Shown here: in pieces, positions 17,829-27,287 of the stretch
Position numbering within the stretch: the stretch's first letter is position 1
Layout of the letters: each line of letters begins with the position of its first letter
NCBI GenBank assembly: GCA_903824045.1
Contig: CAIJVD010000027.1
Coordinates: 1-64,000 of the forward strand
Direction: 5' to 3'
Source of the DNA: an uncultured Chlorobiaceae bacterium
GTDB taxonomy: Bacteria; Bacteroidota; Chlorobiia; Chlorobiales; Chlorobiaceae
DNA length: 64,000 nucleotides
Notes under the pieces: generated by a model
What the model was told of the DNA's origin: nothing
What the model saw: only the letters and a program-made list of their open reading frames with translations
Database searches by the model: none
Program-made: the position numbers and the translations under genes

Positions 17829-20800
17829 ATGAGTATCCACTTCAAAGGCGCGATTTTCGATCTTGACGGTGTTATTACGGGCACGGCTAAAGTGCACAGC
17901 CTTGCCTGGGAGTCAATGTTCAACTCCTTTCTGAAGAATTATTCCGAAGCGAATGCTGAACCCTACGTTCCGTTCGACCCGGCTCACGACTATCACAAAT
18001 ATGTGGATGGCAAGCCAAGAATGGAGGGCGTCAAGAGCTTTCTGAACTCTCGGGGCATCGACCTCCCCTACGGTGAGCTCGACGACGTGCCGGAGAGAGA
18101 GTCGGTCTGCGGACTTGGAAACCGGAAGAACGAGCTCTTTACCGAGATCCTCATCAAGGAAGGGCCTGAAGTCTATACAACATCCGTAGACCTTATCAAC
18201 GACCTGATCGCCCAGGGCGTCAGGATCGGCATCGCATCCTCAAGCCGCAACTGCCAGCTGATTCTCCAGCTCTCCAAGCTCGAGCATCTCTTTGAAACCC
18301 GCGTTGACGGCGAAGTCTCCATCGAAATGGGGCTAAAAGGCAAACCAAACCCGGATATTTTTGTTACCGCCGCGCATAATCTCGGGCTCGAACCGCACGA
18401 GTGCGTTGTTGTCGAGGATGCCATCTCCGGCGTCCAGGCTGGTTCACGAGGCAATTTCGGCATGGTGCTCGGCATTGCCCGCGATATTGAAGGGGCCAAG
18501 CTCAGGGAGCAGGGCGCCGACATCGTTGTGCGTGACCTCGGCGAGACCTCGGTTGAGGCCATCGACCGCTGGTTCACCGAGGGTCTCGAGCACGAGGGAT
18601 GGAACCTTACCTACACACAGTTTTCCGCACGAGACGAGAAGCTCCGCGAAACTCTCACCTCAACCGGCAACGGTTACCTTGGTGTACGCGGCGCATACGA
18701 AGGCTCTTCGATCTCACACCATCACTACCCCGGCACCTACATTGCCGGCATTTTCAACAGGGTTCCCTCAGAAGTTCACGGCCAGACCATCTTCAACAAC
18801 GACTTTGTCAACACCCCTAACTGGCTCCCCATTGAGTTCAGGATCGGCGGCGGCGAGTTCATCGACCCGTTTGAGCAGAAGATTCTCAGCTACCAGCAGA
18901 ACCTGAACCTGAGAAACGGCCTGATGGAGCGCGAGCTCGTTATTCAGGACAACCTTGGCAGAATATCTCAGATCAGCAGCAAACGTTTCGCAAGCATGGC
19001 TGACCCTCATCGCTGCGCAATAAAGTTTACCCTCAAGCCGGTCAACTACACTGCAGATGTTGAATTCCGCACCTCGATCGACGGACGGGTGCAGAACAAG
19101 GGAGTTGCCCGATACAGCGAACTGACGAGCGACCATCTCCAGCAGCTTGACAGCAGCGCTGAAAACGGCACCATGCTGCTTCATACCCAAACCAATGTAT
19201 CCGGATACGAAATCGCAACCGCAGCCAAAACCCGTGTTGTCTGCCACACGGAGGAGATTGACGTAACCTTCAAGCCGGTCAGTGAGAGCCGTTACATCGG
19301 CGAGTGCTTCACCCTCTCGCTTAAACCGGGGAAGAGCTGCTCGATCGAAAAACTCGCATCCATCCATACCTCCCTTGATGAAGGCTCGACCAACCCGGTA
19401 AAAGCTGCCAGAACGTCGCTTGCCCAGAACGACTCTTTCGACTCCCTCTTGAAGGCGCACAACGATGCGTGGGAGAAGATCTGGAAAAAAGCGGACATCG
19501 GTGTCGAGGGCGACCGGTTCAGCCAGAAGCTCCTGAGGCTTCACACCTATCACATGCTCTGCACAGCCTCACCCCACAACCCTGCCATTGATGCAGGAAT
19601 GCCGGCCCGAGGGCTTAACGGCGAGGCATACCGCGGTCATATCTTCTGGGACGAGATCTTCATCCTCCCGTTCTTCAACCGCCACTTCCCCGATATTTCC
19701 AAGGCGCTGTTGATGTATCGCTACAACAGGCTCGACGCGGCAAGGAACTATGCTCGCGACAACGGCTACAGGGGGGCGATGTTCCCCTGGCAGACTGCCG
19801 ACGACGGCATTGAGGACACCCAGATCATTCACTTCAACCCAAAGAGCGGCGAGTGGGGACCGGACTACAGCTGCATGCAGCGACATGTCTCCATCGCGGT
19901 ATTCTACAATACCTGGCGCTACATCTACGACACCGGCGACACCGAGTTCCTCAACAGCTGCGGTGCAGAGCTGATGTTTGAAATTGCAAGGTTCTGGGCA
20001 TCAATAGCGACCTTCTCCCCCGAGAGCGGCAAGTACCACATCGAGGGCGTCATGGGACCTGACGAATTCCACGAGGAGCTCCCTGGCAGCGGCAAGCACG
20101 GCCTGAAGGACAATGCCTACACCAACATCATGACGGTCTGGCTGCTCGACAAAGCCGTTCAAATCAGCGAAACTATCGACGCCACCGTCCTCAGCCGCCT
20201 GATCGAGAAGATGAGGCTCGGTTTCGACGAGCTCCAGCAGTGGAGAGAGATCAGCAGCAAAATGAACATTCTGATCGACTCCGCAGGCATCCTCGAGCAG
20301 TTCGATGGATACATGGGGCTTAAGGAGCTTGACTGGAAGCACTACCGCGCAACATACGGCAACATTCACCGCATGGACAGGATCCTGAAGGCCGAGGGTG
20401 ACACTCCCGACCTCTACAAGGTTGCCAAGCAGCCGGATGTGCTGATGACCTTCTATACCATCTCTCCCGGAGAGGTTGCCGAACTGCTTAACCGAATCGG
20501 CTACAAAATACCCGATGATTTGACCCTCGTCAGAAACAACTATGCATACTATGAACCGAGAACCAGCCATGGCTCGACGCTCAGCAAGGTTGTTCACAGC
20601 ATCATCTCCAGCTATCTGCACGACGGCCATGACATGGCGTGGAAGTGGTTCTCTGAGGCGCTGAAGAGCGATATCAATGACACGCAGGGCGGAACAACCC
20701 AGGAGGGCATCCATTGCGGCGTGATGGCTGGAACGCTCGATACCGTTACCCGCTATTTTGCCGGCATCTCGTTCTACAACGAAAAGCTCAACATCCACCC

Positions 20801-20987
20801 CAACCTACCGAGTCAGTGGAAAAAACTCTCGCTGAATGTCTGTTTTCGCGGCAACATCTACAGCATAGAGATCTCCAAGGGGAAGATTACGGCAACCCTG
20901 GTTGACTCTATAGAGCCAGAGGCCCCGGCATGCATTGCGGGAGTACACATGACGCTGAAAAAAGGAACGCCATACCACTCCGCATAA
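17829..20987 (+). CDS. Beta-phosphoglucomutase fused to GH65 disaccharide phosphorylase
   Basis: 1,052 residues, two enzymes in one chain. Residues 1-~250 are a HAD beta-phosphoglucomutase: nucleophile motif [21 protein letters not shown], and [12 protein letters not shown]. Residues ~260-1040 are a glycoside hydrolase family 65 protein: substrate-binding WDEIF, catalytic acid E746 in GPDEFHE, and the phosphate-binding SHGSTLS around H914, which marks inverting phosphorylases rather than hydrolases. GH65 phosphorylases split trehalose, maltose, kojibiose or nigerose with phosphate to beta-glucose-1-phosphate; the fused mutase would convert this to glucose-6-phosphate. The substrate is not decided by sequence, though the neighbouring HAD phosphatase favours trehalose. 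The chain is complete, followed by a terminator at 21003-21030. Confidence 0.88.
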   Translation: MSIHFKGAIFDLDGVITGTAKVHSLAWESMFNSFLKNYSEANAEPYVPFDPAHDYHKYVDGKPRMEGVKSFLNSRGIDLPYGELDDVPERESVCGLGNRKNELFTEILIKEGPEVYTTSVDLINDLIAQGVRIGIASSSRNCQLILQLSKLEHLFETRVDGEVSIEMGLKGKPNPDIFVTAAHNLGLEPHECVVVEDAISGVQAGSRGNFGMVLGIARDIEGAKLREQGADIVVRDLGETSVEAIDRWFTEGLEHEGWNLTYTQFSARDEKLRETLTSTGNGYLGVRGAYEGSSISHHHYPGTYIAGIFNRVPSEVHGQTIFNNDFVNTPNWLPIEFRIGGGEFIDPFEQKILSYQQNLNLRNGLMERELVIQDNLGRISQISSKRFASMADPHRCAIKFTLKPVNYTADVEFRTSIDGRVQNKGVARYSELTSDHLQQLDSSAENGTMLLHTQTNVSGYEIATAAKTRVVCHTEEIDVTFKPVSESRYIGECFTLSLKPGKSCSIEKLASIHTSLDEGSTNPVKAARTSLAQNDSFDSLLKAHNDAWEKIWKKADIGVEGDRFSQKLLRLHTYHMLCTASPHNPAIDAGMPARGLNGEAYRGHIFWDEIFILPFFNRHFPDISKALLMYRYNRLDAARNYARDNGYRGAMFPWQTADDGIEDTQIIHFNPKSGEWGPDYSCMQRHVSIAVFYNTWRYIYDTGDTEFLNSCGAELMFEIARFWASIATFSPESGKYHIEGVMGPDEFHEELPGSGKHGLKDNAYTNIMTVWLLDKAVQISETIDATVLSRLIEKMRLGFDELQQWREISSKMNILIDSAGILEQFDGYMGLKELDWKHYRATYGNIHRMDRILKAEGDTPDLYKVAKQPDVLMTFYTISPGEVAELLNRIGYKIPDDLTLVRNNYAYYEPRTSHGSTLSKVVHSIISSYLHDGHDMAWKWFSEALKSDINDTQGGTTQEGIHCGVMAGTLDTVTRYFAGISFYNEKLNIHPNLPSQWKKLSLNVCFRGNIYSIEISKGKITATLVDSIEPEAPACIAGVHMTLKKGTPYHSA

Positions 20988-21002
20988 CCGGAGCTCATTT
21001 AA

Positions 21003-21030
21003 GGTCGGGCTTGAAGCCCGGCCTTTTTTT
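21003..21030 (+). terminator. Rho-independent terminator after the phosphorylase fusion gene
   Basis: GGTCGGGCTT and AAGCCCGGCC form a stem of about ten pairs (one G-T) with almost no loop, followed by a run of T. It lies between the stop at 20987 and queA, so queA should have its own promoter. Confidence 0.85.
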
Positions 21031-21088
21031 GTATTTTGGGCTTAAACCATATTATATTCAGCATTTTACTTCACTTGCCAGCTTACCT

Positions 21089-22129
21089 ATGCGCCTGTCA
21101 AACTTCCGATATACACTGCCAAAAACCAAGGTAGCCGATCAGCCAACCTCACCGAGGGACAAGTGCAAGCTGATGGTTCTGAACCGCCGCAAAAAGGATA
21201 TCGAACACAAGGTATTCGACGAGATCACCTCATACTTCAAAAAGGGCGACCTCCTGATTCTCAACAACAGCAGGGTATTTCCGGCAAAGATCTTCGGACA
21301 GAAAGAGAAAACAGATGCAAAAATTGAGGTATTCCTGCTTCGTGTTCTCAACAAGGAGGCCGGGTTGTGGGATGTTCTGGTAGACCCGGCAAGAAAGGTC
21401 AGAGTTGGCAACAAGATATACTTCGATGAGGACGTGGTTGCTGAAGTGGTCGATAACACCACTTCGCGCGGCAGAACGATACGCTTTCTCAATCCTGAAA
21501 TTGATGTCTTCAGTCTTGTCGAAAGGATCGGCAGCATTCCCCTGCCGCCCTATTTCACAAGACCTCCCGAGGCGTCGGACAAGGAGAACTACCAGACGGT
21601 CTATGCATCACAAACCGGTGCTGTTGTTGCGCCGATGGCCGGACTTCACTTCACCATGCCCCTGCTCGAAAAGATAAAGAAGATGGGGGTCAAAATACTG
21701 CCGATCACCCTTCATCCCAGCCTGAGCACCTTCAATGCAATTGAGGTCGAGGATGTATCGAAACACAAGATGGATTCGGAATATTTCAATATTCCCTACC
21801 AGACGGCCATGGAGATCAATGATGCAAAGATCAACAAGACCGGACGCATCATTGCCGTAGGCACAACGACCTGCCGTGTGCTTGAAGCGAACGCGACGGT
21901 AGACGGAAAGATCAAGTTTGGTCGTGGCTGGACCGACAAGTTCATCTATCCCCCCTATCAGTTCAAGGTTACCGATGCACTTGTAACAAATTTCCAGCTG
22001 CCGGAGACCACGCTGCTTATGGCGGTCAGTGCCTTCGCCGAGCACCGCCTGCTCATGGATGCCTATAAAGTTGCGCTCAAAGGCGACTACCAGTTCCTCG
22101 CATACGGTGATGCGATGTTTATCCATTAA
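21089..22129 (+). CDS. queA: tRNA preQ1(34) S-adenosylmethionine ribosyltransferase-isomerase
   Basis: 346 residues from the ATG at 21089 (MRLSNFRYTLP); an upstream in-frame start at 20930 would overlap the previous gene and the terminator, so it was rejected. QueA moves the ribosyl group of SAM onto preQ1 in tRNA, giving epoxyqueuosine. Family motifs present are RDKCKLMVLNR, GDLLILNNSRVFPAKIFG, YQTVYA, GAVVAPMAGLHFT, ITLHPSLSTF and TDALVTNFQLPETTLLMAVSAFAE. Full length. ispD begins 24 bp downstream, so the two are likely co-transcribed. Confidence 0.93.
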   Translation: MRLSNFRYTLPKTKVADQPTSPRDKCKLMVLNRRKKDIEHKVFDEITSYFKKGDLLILNNSRVFPAKIFGQKEKTDAKIEVFLLRVLNKEAGLWDVLVDPARKVRVGNKIYFDEDVVAEVVDNTTSRGRTIRFLNPEIDVFSLVERIGSIPLPPYFTRPPEASDKENYQTVYASQTGAVVAPMAGLHFTMPLLEKIKKMGVKILPITLHPSLSTFNAIEVEDVSKHKMDSEYFNIPYQTAMEINDAKINKTGRIIAVGTTTCRVLEANATVDGKIKFGRGWTDKFIYPPYQFKVTDALVTNFQLPETTLLMAVSAFAEHRLLMDAYKVALKGDYQFLAYGDAMFIH

Positions 22130-22153
22130 CCGCGGGAACGCCTCTTTTTTGCC

Positions 22154-22876
22154 ATGAACGCTTATGCCATCATAGCCGCAAGCGGCATTGGAAAGCGGAT
22201 GCAGCTCGGAGACGGACGAAGCAAGCAGCTGCTTGAAATCGGCGGCCTCCCCGTCATCCATCACACTCTTCAGGCCTTTGAATCGGCCCCCTCCATCAGC
22301 GCCATCTACATCGCTACCAGGGAGGAGAGTATCGCCACTCTCGAAGAGATTATTGCCAGAGCCAGCTTCCGCAAGGTAAAGGCGGTCATTGAGGGAGGAA
22401 AAGAGCGGCAGGATTCGGTAGGCAACTGCATCAGACTCATCGAAAAGGAGATCCGCCTCCGAGGAGATACTCCGGACGCCATTCTTGTGCATGATGGAGC
22501 CCGACCGTTCATTCAGCCACAGGAGATCGAGGAGATCACCCGCCTTTCCATAGAATATGGCGCCTGCGTCCCGGCAAACAGGCCAAAAGACACCATCAAG
22601 GAGATCGGTTCCGATCCCGGGTTTTTTGGTGCGACGCTCAATCGCGCCAACCTTCTTCAGGTGCAGACCCCTCAGGGGTTCCGAAGCACCATTCTGATTC
22701 AGGCACACGAACAGGCTGAAATCGAAAAATGGTATACCACCGACGACGCAGCACTGGTCGAGCGTTTTTTTCCTGAGCAGCCCGTCAGAATCCTCGAAAC
22801 CGGCTACCACAACATCAAGATCACAACGCCGGAAGATATCCCCTTCGCCGAAGCCATTCTGAAGAGCCTTCAGTAA
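22154..22876 (+). CDS. ispD: 2-C-methyl-D-erythritol 4-phosphate cytidylyltransferase
   Basis: 240 residues; couples CTP and methylerythritol phosphate in the non-mevalonate isoprenoid pathway, which feeds carotenoid, quinone and bacteriochlorophyll side-chain synthesis in phototrophs. The CTP-binding start AIIAASGIGKRM has AASGIG where many family members have AAGxG. VHDGARPF, RPKDTIKE and TPQGFR match conserved substrate-binding blocks, and TTDDAALVE is near the end. Length is normal. Confidence 0.93.
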   Translation: MNAYAIIAASGIGKRMQLGDGRSKQLLEIGGLPVIHHTLQAFESAPSISAIYIATREESIATLEEIIARASFRKVKAVIEGGKERQDSVGNCIRLIEKEIRLRGDTPDAILVHDGARPFIQPQEIEEITRLSIEYGACVPANRPKDTIKEIGSDPGFFGATLNRANLLQVQTPQGFRSTILIQAHEQAEIEKWYTTDDAALVERFFPEQPVRILETGYHNIKITTPEDIPFAEAILKSLQ

Positions 22877-22986
22877 TCGACTCATTCCAGCCATTTCCAT
22901 CCGTCGAACCCTGAGCACTGAACACACCATTGCATGAAACTCCCTGCCTGTCGGGAGAGAAGTATTCGTTGTATTACATCACAACT

Positions 22987-23062
22987 CTGGTTAGTTGAAT
23001 TAGTTGTGAACGTCCCCCTTTTTCCTGGTTAGTTGAATTAGTTGTGAACGTCCCCCTTTTTT
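22987..23062. repeat. Two tandem copies of a 38-bp repeat
   Basis: A 38-bp unit starting CTGGTTAGTTGAATTAGTTG and ending in CCCCC plus a T run occurs at 22987-23024 and 23025-23062, differing only in T-run length (5 versus 6) and one neighbouring base. It lies in the 250-bp gap between ispD and tRNA-Met. Its unit resembles relic-type intergenic repeats; no protein or clear hairpin explains it. Confidence 0.8.
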
Positions 23063-23128
23063 GGAAATAAAGGCCGGGGAACTGTTGTATATTGCGGAAG
23101 GCTATTGTATATTTTCAGCCCGGAAAAT

Positions 23129-23205
23129 GGTGAGGTAGCTCAGTTGGTTAGAGCACAGGATTCATAACCCTGAGGTCGAGGGTTCAACTCCCTCTCTCAC
23201 CACCA
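23129..23205 (+). tRNA. tRNA-Met (CAT)
   Basis: Cloverleaf: acceptor GGTGAGG with TCTCACC (last pair G-T), D-arm AGCTCAGTTGGTTAGAGC, anticodon loop TTCATAA, T-arm GAGGGTTCAACTCCCTC. CCA is encoded (23203-23205). The first pair is G-C, so it is elongator-like rather than initiator; a tRNA-Ile2 with modified C34 cannot be excluded. The 31-39 pair is A-C. Confidence 0.92.
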
Positions 23206-23211
23206 CGGAAA

Positions 23212-23284
23212 GCGGGTGTAACTCAGTTGGTAGAGTGTTTGCTTCCCAAGCAAAATGTCGCGAGTTCGAATCTCGTCACCCGCT
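23212..23284 (+). tRNA. tRNA-Gly (CCC)
   Basis: Acceptor GCGGGTG pairs with CACCCGC. The anticodon stem is TTTGC/GCAAA with loop TTCCCAA, giving anticodon CCC. The T-arm is CGAGTTCGAATCTCG. The discriminator is T and CCA is not encoded (CCT follows), unlike the neighbouring tRNA-Met seven bases upstream. The pair is probably one transcript. Confidence 0.92.
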
Positions 23285-23327
23285 CCTCTGCCGGATTCAG
23301 ATGCGTCCATCTTCACCACGACCAGCC

Positions 23328-23768
23328 ATGGCTACAGCCTCCATCTTCTTCTCGCCTGTCACACCCGAGGAGATCAACGCCACCCAGATCATCGAAGGCC
23401 AGATGGCCCGTCATCTTGGTATCGAAATCAGTGAGGTTGGCCCTGACTTTATGAGGGCAACAATGCCGGTCGACCACCGGACCATACAGCGCATTGGCAT
23501 ACTTCACGGAGGAGCATCACTCGCACTTGCAGAGACCGTGGGCAGCATCGCAGCATCTTACTGTGTAGATCGCGAAGCATTCTACATTGTCGGCCAGGAG
23601 ATCAACGCAAACCATATCCGACCGGTCAGCACCGGTCAGGTCCATGCTACGGCAACCCCGCTCCATCTTGGCAGAACCACACAGGTCTGGGATATCCGCA
23701 TCAAAAACGACGAAGACAAGCTTGTCTGTGTAAGCCGCTTCACTGTTGCGGTACTGAAGAGGTCCTGA
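23328..23768 (+). CDS. menI: Hotdog-fold thioesterase, likely 1,4-dihydroxy-2-naphthoyl-CoA hydrolase
   Basis: 146 residues from the ATG at 23328; longer in-frame starts would run into tRNA-Gly. The sequence closely follows E. coli YdiI/MenI: MRATMPVDHRTIQRIGILHGGASLALAETVGS in parts, with catalytic Glu in HGGASLALAE, then EINANHIRP, and PLHLGRTTQVWDI. The enzyme would release CoA from DHNA-CoA in menaquinone synthesis, consistent with a green sulfur bacterium that uses menaquinone-type quinones. The family is promiscuous, so another acyl-CoA substrate is possible. It lies 43 bp after tRNA-Gly. Confidence 0.8.
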   Translation: MATASIFFSPVTPEEINATQIIEGQMARHLGIEISEVGPDFMRATMPVDHRTIQRIGILHGGASLALAETVGSIAASYCVDREAFYIVGQEINANHIRPVSTGQVHATATPLHLGRTTQVWDIRIKNDEDKLVCVSRFTVAVLKRS

Positions 23769-23889
23769 CCCGCCTGAAAAGCCGCTCTCTATTGCTATTT
23801 TTGAGCTCCCCTCCCGTTATTTGAAAAACTTTTCATACCTTAGTTTTTCGCTGTAAAGATTTTCCTACACCTATTGCAGATTTAAGGGC

Positions 23890-25290
23890 ATGCAGACCAT
23901 ACAATCAGAAACTGTCCCCTCACCGTTCGATCCCTCCCCTGAGGAACTCCTTCAGCAGCTCGCCTCACAACAGAACCGCCGCAAGAGATGGCTTCTTGTC
24001 CAGCCGATGAGCAACACCAGCATGATGGTCGACTCCGGAACGGTGAGCATGCCGCTGAATTTGATCATGGTTGCCACCCTCGTAGGAAAGCTTTTCGACG
24101 TAACCTTTATTGATGAGCGGCTTGGTGACAAACTCCCCGACGACCTCTCACCATTCGATATTGTTGCAATCACCTCACGCACGCTCAACGCGAGCCAGGC
24201 CTACCGCATAGGAGACGCTGCCCTGCGCCAGCACAAAACGGTCATCCTTGGAGGTGTCCATCCCACCATGCAGCATGAGGAGGCCACAAAGCACTGCACC
24301 AGCGTGGTCTACGGAGAGATAGAGTCGATCTGGACGGAACTGGCAATCGATGTCCTCAACGGCAAGATGCAGCCAATCTACCGGGCCAAGGAGCTCAAGC
24401 CGATGAGCGAGATGCTTCATCCTGACTTCAGTTACGCACTCTCCTCCAAAAACGCCAAAAAATACAGCTCCCGTATCCCGATTCTTGCCACCAAGGGTTG
24501 CCCGGTAGGATGCAACTTCTGCACCACACCGACTATCTACGGCAAAAACTACCGCTACCGTGAGCTTGATCTGGTGCTGGATGAGATGAAATACCATCAG
24601 GAGCGGCTCGGAAAGCGGGATGTCAACTTCTCCTTCATGGACGACAACATCAGCTTCCGCCCGCAGTACTTCATGACCCTGCTTGAAGAGATGGCCAAGC
24701 TCGGTGTGCACTGGAACGCCAATATCTCGATGAACTTCCTTGACAAGCCGGAAGTTGCCGAACTGGCCGGCCGCTCCGGATGCGACCTGCTCAGCATCGG
24801 CTTCGAATCGCTCAATCCCGAAACCATCAAGAGCGTCCATAAGGGATCAAACAAGCACGGCAACTACGAAAAGGTGGTCGAGAACCTCCACAGAAACGGC
24901 ATAGCGATTCAGGGCTACTTCATGTTCGGCTTCGACAACGATACCGAGGAGAGCTTCCAGCTCACCTACGACTTCATCATGAATAACCGCATTGAGTTCC
25001 CCGTCTTCTCGCTGGTCACACCATTCCCCGGAACCCCTTATTTCGAGGAGATGAAGCCCCGCATCCGCCACTTCGACTGGGACAAATACGACACCTACCA
25101 TCTGATGTTTGAACCAAGCAAGATGACCTCAAAACAGCTGCTCGAAAACTTCATCAAGCTCCAGCAGGATGTCTATACCGGCGGAGCTATCCTGCGGCGC
25201 ATGAAAGGCAAGCCCCTGAACTGGGTCTGGCTGGCCAACTACGCCATGAACCGCTTCACCAAAAAGCTGACTCCGGAATATTTCTATTGA
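23890..25290 (+). CDS. B12-binding radical SAM protein, candidate bacteriochlorophyll methyltransferase (BchQ/BchR-like) or relative
   Basis: 466 residues. Residues ~40-160 form a cobalamin-binding-type Rossmann domain (LVQPMSNTSMMV..., VILGGVHPTM). The radical SAM cluster motif follows in TKGCPVGCNFCTTP (C-x3-C-x2-C, about residues 200-212). Then come FMDDNISFRP, LLSIGFESLNPETIKSVHKGSNK and GYFMFGFDNDTEESF, typical of the B12/radical SAM family containing BchE and the green sulfur BchQ/BchR ring methyltransferases. Those enzymes alkylate C-8 or C-12 side chains of chlorosome bacteriochlorophylls. The exact member cannot be decided here, and neighbours give no pathway clue. It ends at a shared bidirectional terminator with aspS. 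Confidence 0.7.
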   Translation: MQTIQSETVPSPFDPSPEELLQQLASQQNRRKRWLLVQPMSNTSMMVDSGTVSMPLNLIMVATLVGKLFDVTFIDERLGDKLPDDLSPFDIVAITSRTLNASQAYRIGDAALRQHKTVILGGVHPTMQHEEATKHCTSVVYGEIESIWTELAIDVLNGKMQPIYRAKELKPMSEMLHPDFSYALSSKNAKKYSSRIPILATKGCPVGCNFCTTPTIYGKNYRYRELDLVLDEMKYHQERLGKRDVNFSFMDDNISFRPQYFMTLLEEMAKLGVHWNANISMNFLDKPEVAELAGRSGCDLLSIGFESLNPETIKSVHKGSNKHGNYEKVVENLHRNGIAIQGYFMFGFDNDTEESFQLTYDFIMNNRIEFPVFSLVTPFPGTPYFEEMKPRIRHFDWDKYDTYHLMFEPSKMTSKQLLENFIKLQQDVYTGGAILRRMKGKPLNWVWLANYAMNRFTKKLTPEYFY

Positions 25291-25311
25291 GGTTTGAGGG
25301 CGGGCAGAAAT

Positions 25312-25370
25312 AAAGTAAACGAAATAAAAAGAGGCCGACAGTGTCGGCCTCTTTTTATTTCGTTTACTTT
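25312..25370. terminator. Perfect 59-bp palindrome, bidirectional terminator overlapping the aspS stop
   Basis: Arms of 29 bp (25312-25340 and 25342-25370) are perfectly complementary around a single central G. The core GAGGCCGACA/TGTCGGCCTC is flanked by A-runs on one side and T-runs on the other, so it can terminate transcripts from both strands. It lies between the convergent radical SAM and aspS genes and includes the aspS stop codon (25364-25366) and its last lysine codon. Confidence 0.9.
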
Positions 25371-27184
25371 TTCTCCTCTTCCTTCTTCGGCAGGTCGATC
25401 TTCAGGTGCAGCTCCCTGAGCTGTGAGGCAAGAACCTCGGAGGGGGCGTTCATCATGAGATCCTGTGCCTGCTGGTTCATCGGGAAGGCTATGACCTCGC
25501 GGATGTTCTGTTCGTCGCGAAGAATCATCACCAGCCTGTCAAGACCGGGAGCAATGCCTCCGTGCGGCGGAGCGCCGAGCTTGAATGCCTCAATCATGTG
25601 ACCGAAGCGCAGGTCGACCTCGTCGCGGGTGTAGCCTGCAATCTCGAACGCCTTGTACATAATCTCGGGCTTGTGGTTACGGATGGCTCCACTCGAAAGC
25701 TCAATGCCGTTGCAGACGATATCGTACTGGTAGGCGAGGATATCGAGCGGGGAGCGCGTTTCGAGAGCCTCCATCTCGCCCTGCGGCATGGAGAAGGGAT
25801 TGTGTGAAAAGTCGATCTTTTTGGCATCCTCGTTGTACTCGTACATCGGGAAATCGACAATCCAGCAGAATGAGAGCTGATCGCGATCGAGCGTAAAGAG
25901 ATCTCCGAAATAGGTTCTCATGCCGCCCATGATCTTGCAGGTCGGTTCCCACTTGCCGGCAGCAAAGAAGACCACGTCGCCGGTCTCAAGGCCGAGCTGC
26001 TGCATGAGCACGGAGAGCTCATCGGCCGAAAGGAACTTGACGAGCGGCCCTTTAGGCCCCTCCTCCCTGAACTGTATATAGGCAAGTCCGCCGGAGCCGA
26101 GTTCCCTTGCCCTCTTTTCGGCCTTGTCGTAAAAGAGGCGCGACTCGCCGCCTCGTCCTTTGAGCACAAGAGCTTTGACGCATGTGCCGTCAACGGTGTT
26201 GCTGGCAAAGACCTTGAAGGCGGAGTTTACAAAAAGCGGTGTGACGTCCTGAATTTCAAGAGGAATGCGCAGGTCCGGCTTGTCGGTTCCGAAACGGTTC
26301 ATCACATCCCTGAAGCTTATTCTCGGGAAGGGGAACTGGGCAATGCGCTTCGTTGACATGGTGCGGGTAAGATGCTCGACCATACCCTCAAGAATGGAAA
26401 AGAGGTCGTCCTGCTCAATGAAAGCCATCTCCATATCGAGCTGGTAGAACTCGCCGGGGCTGCGGTCAGCGCGGGCATCCTCGTCCCTGAAACAGGGGGC
26501 AATCTGGAAGTAGCGGGGGAAGCCGGAAACCATCAGCAGCTGCTTGAACTGCTGTGGCGCCTGCGGGAGCGCATAGAATTTGCCCGGATGAAGGCGGCTC
26601 GGCACAAGGAAGTCCCTGGCTCCTTCGGGTGAGCTTGAGGTAAGAATAGGGGTCTGAATCTCGATAAACCCCTTCTCTTCGAGATAGTGGCGGATAGTTG
26701 CCGTCAGACGGCTGCGGAAAATGATGTTCTCATGGATCTTTTCACGACGAAGGTCAATGAAGCGGTACTTCAGGCGAAGCTCCTCGGAAGTCTGCACCTC
26801 GTCGGCAACCGGGAACGGAAGCGGCTGGGCATGACTCTCTACCGTCAAGGCGCTAACGACCACCTCTATCTGGCCGGAGGCAAGCTTCGGGTTGATGGTG
26901 GACGCGCTGCGGAGTACCACCCTGCCCTCGATGCAGATCACCGATTCCAGATGCAGCTGGCCCGCAACAGCGAACAGCTCCTGCTGCTCCGGCTGGACAA
27001 CAAGCTGACTGATGCCTGTATGATCTCTCAGATCGATAAAAACCAGCCCTCCGTGATCACGTTTTCTGTGAACCCATCCGGCAAGTCTGACAACCCGATT
27101 CTCGCTCTCGGGGTTCAACAGCCCGCAATATTCGGAGCGGAAACGGTTTTCAAGAGTCTCTGTGCGGCCTGCAGCTATACTCAT
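25364..27184 (-). CDS. aspS: Aspartyl-tRNA synthetase (bacterial type)
   Basis: 606 residues, class II synthetase. Order: an OB-fold anticodon-binding domain ([23 protein letters not shown]), motif 1 ([29 protein letters not shown]), motif 2 ([21 protein letters not shown]), the bacterial GAD insert (about 300-430), and motif 3 ([12 protein letters not shown]). It charges tRNA-Asp. Whether it also mischarges tRNA-Asn for amidation cannot be settled from the sequence. The C-terminus is lysine/glutamate-rich (PKKEEEKK). dnaX lies upstream on the same strand, about 100 bp away. Confidence 0.96.
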   Translation of the reverse strand: MSIAAGRTETLENRFRSEYCGLLNPESENRVVRLAGWVHRKRDHGGLVFIDLRDHTGISQLVVQPEQQELFAVAGQLHLESVICIEGRVVLRSASTINPKLASGQIEVVVSALTVESHAQPLPFPVADEVQTSEELRLKYRFIDLRREKIHENIIFRSRLTATIRHYLEEKGFIEIQTPILTSSSPEGARDFLVPSRLHPGKFYALPQAPQQFKQLLMVSGFPRYFQIAPCFRDEDARADRSPGEFYQLDMEMAFIEQDDLFSILEGMVEHLTRTMSTKRIAQFPFPRISFRDVMNRFGTDKPDLRIPLEIQDVTPLFVNSAFKVFASNTVDGTCVKALVLKGRGGESRLFYDKAEKRARELGSGGLAYIQFREEGPKGPLVKFLSADELSVLMQQLGLETGDVVFFAAGKWEPTCKIMGGMRTYFGDLFTLDRDQLSFCWIVDFPMYEYNEDAKKIDFSHNPFSMPQGEMEALETRSPLDILAYQYDIVCNGIELSSGAIRNHKPEIMYKAFEIAGYTRDEVDLRFGHMIEAFKLGAPPHGGIAPGLDRLVMILRDEQNIREVIAFPMNQQAQDLMMNAPSEVLASQLRELHLKIDLPKKEEEKK

Positions 27185-27287
27185 AGCGATCTATAGTCCT
27201 TTACTGTTGAAATTGTAATTAAAAGTAAAAACCCGAAAAGACTGAATATGATGAATTTTTCATGATTTGGAAAGCGCGAAGATAGAC

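Noticed and set aside
21608-22930. 440-codon minus-strand open frame
   Set aside because: It lies antisense to queA and ispD, both complete genes with all family motifs; the minus product has no recognisable domain.
23235-23327. Longer start for the MenI-like thioesterase
   Set aside because: The extra codons overlap tRNA-Gly and are not conserved with YdiI/MenI.
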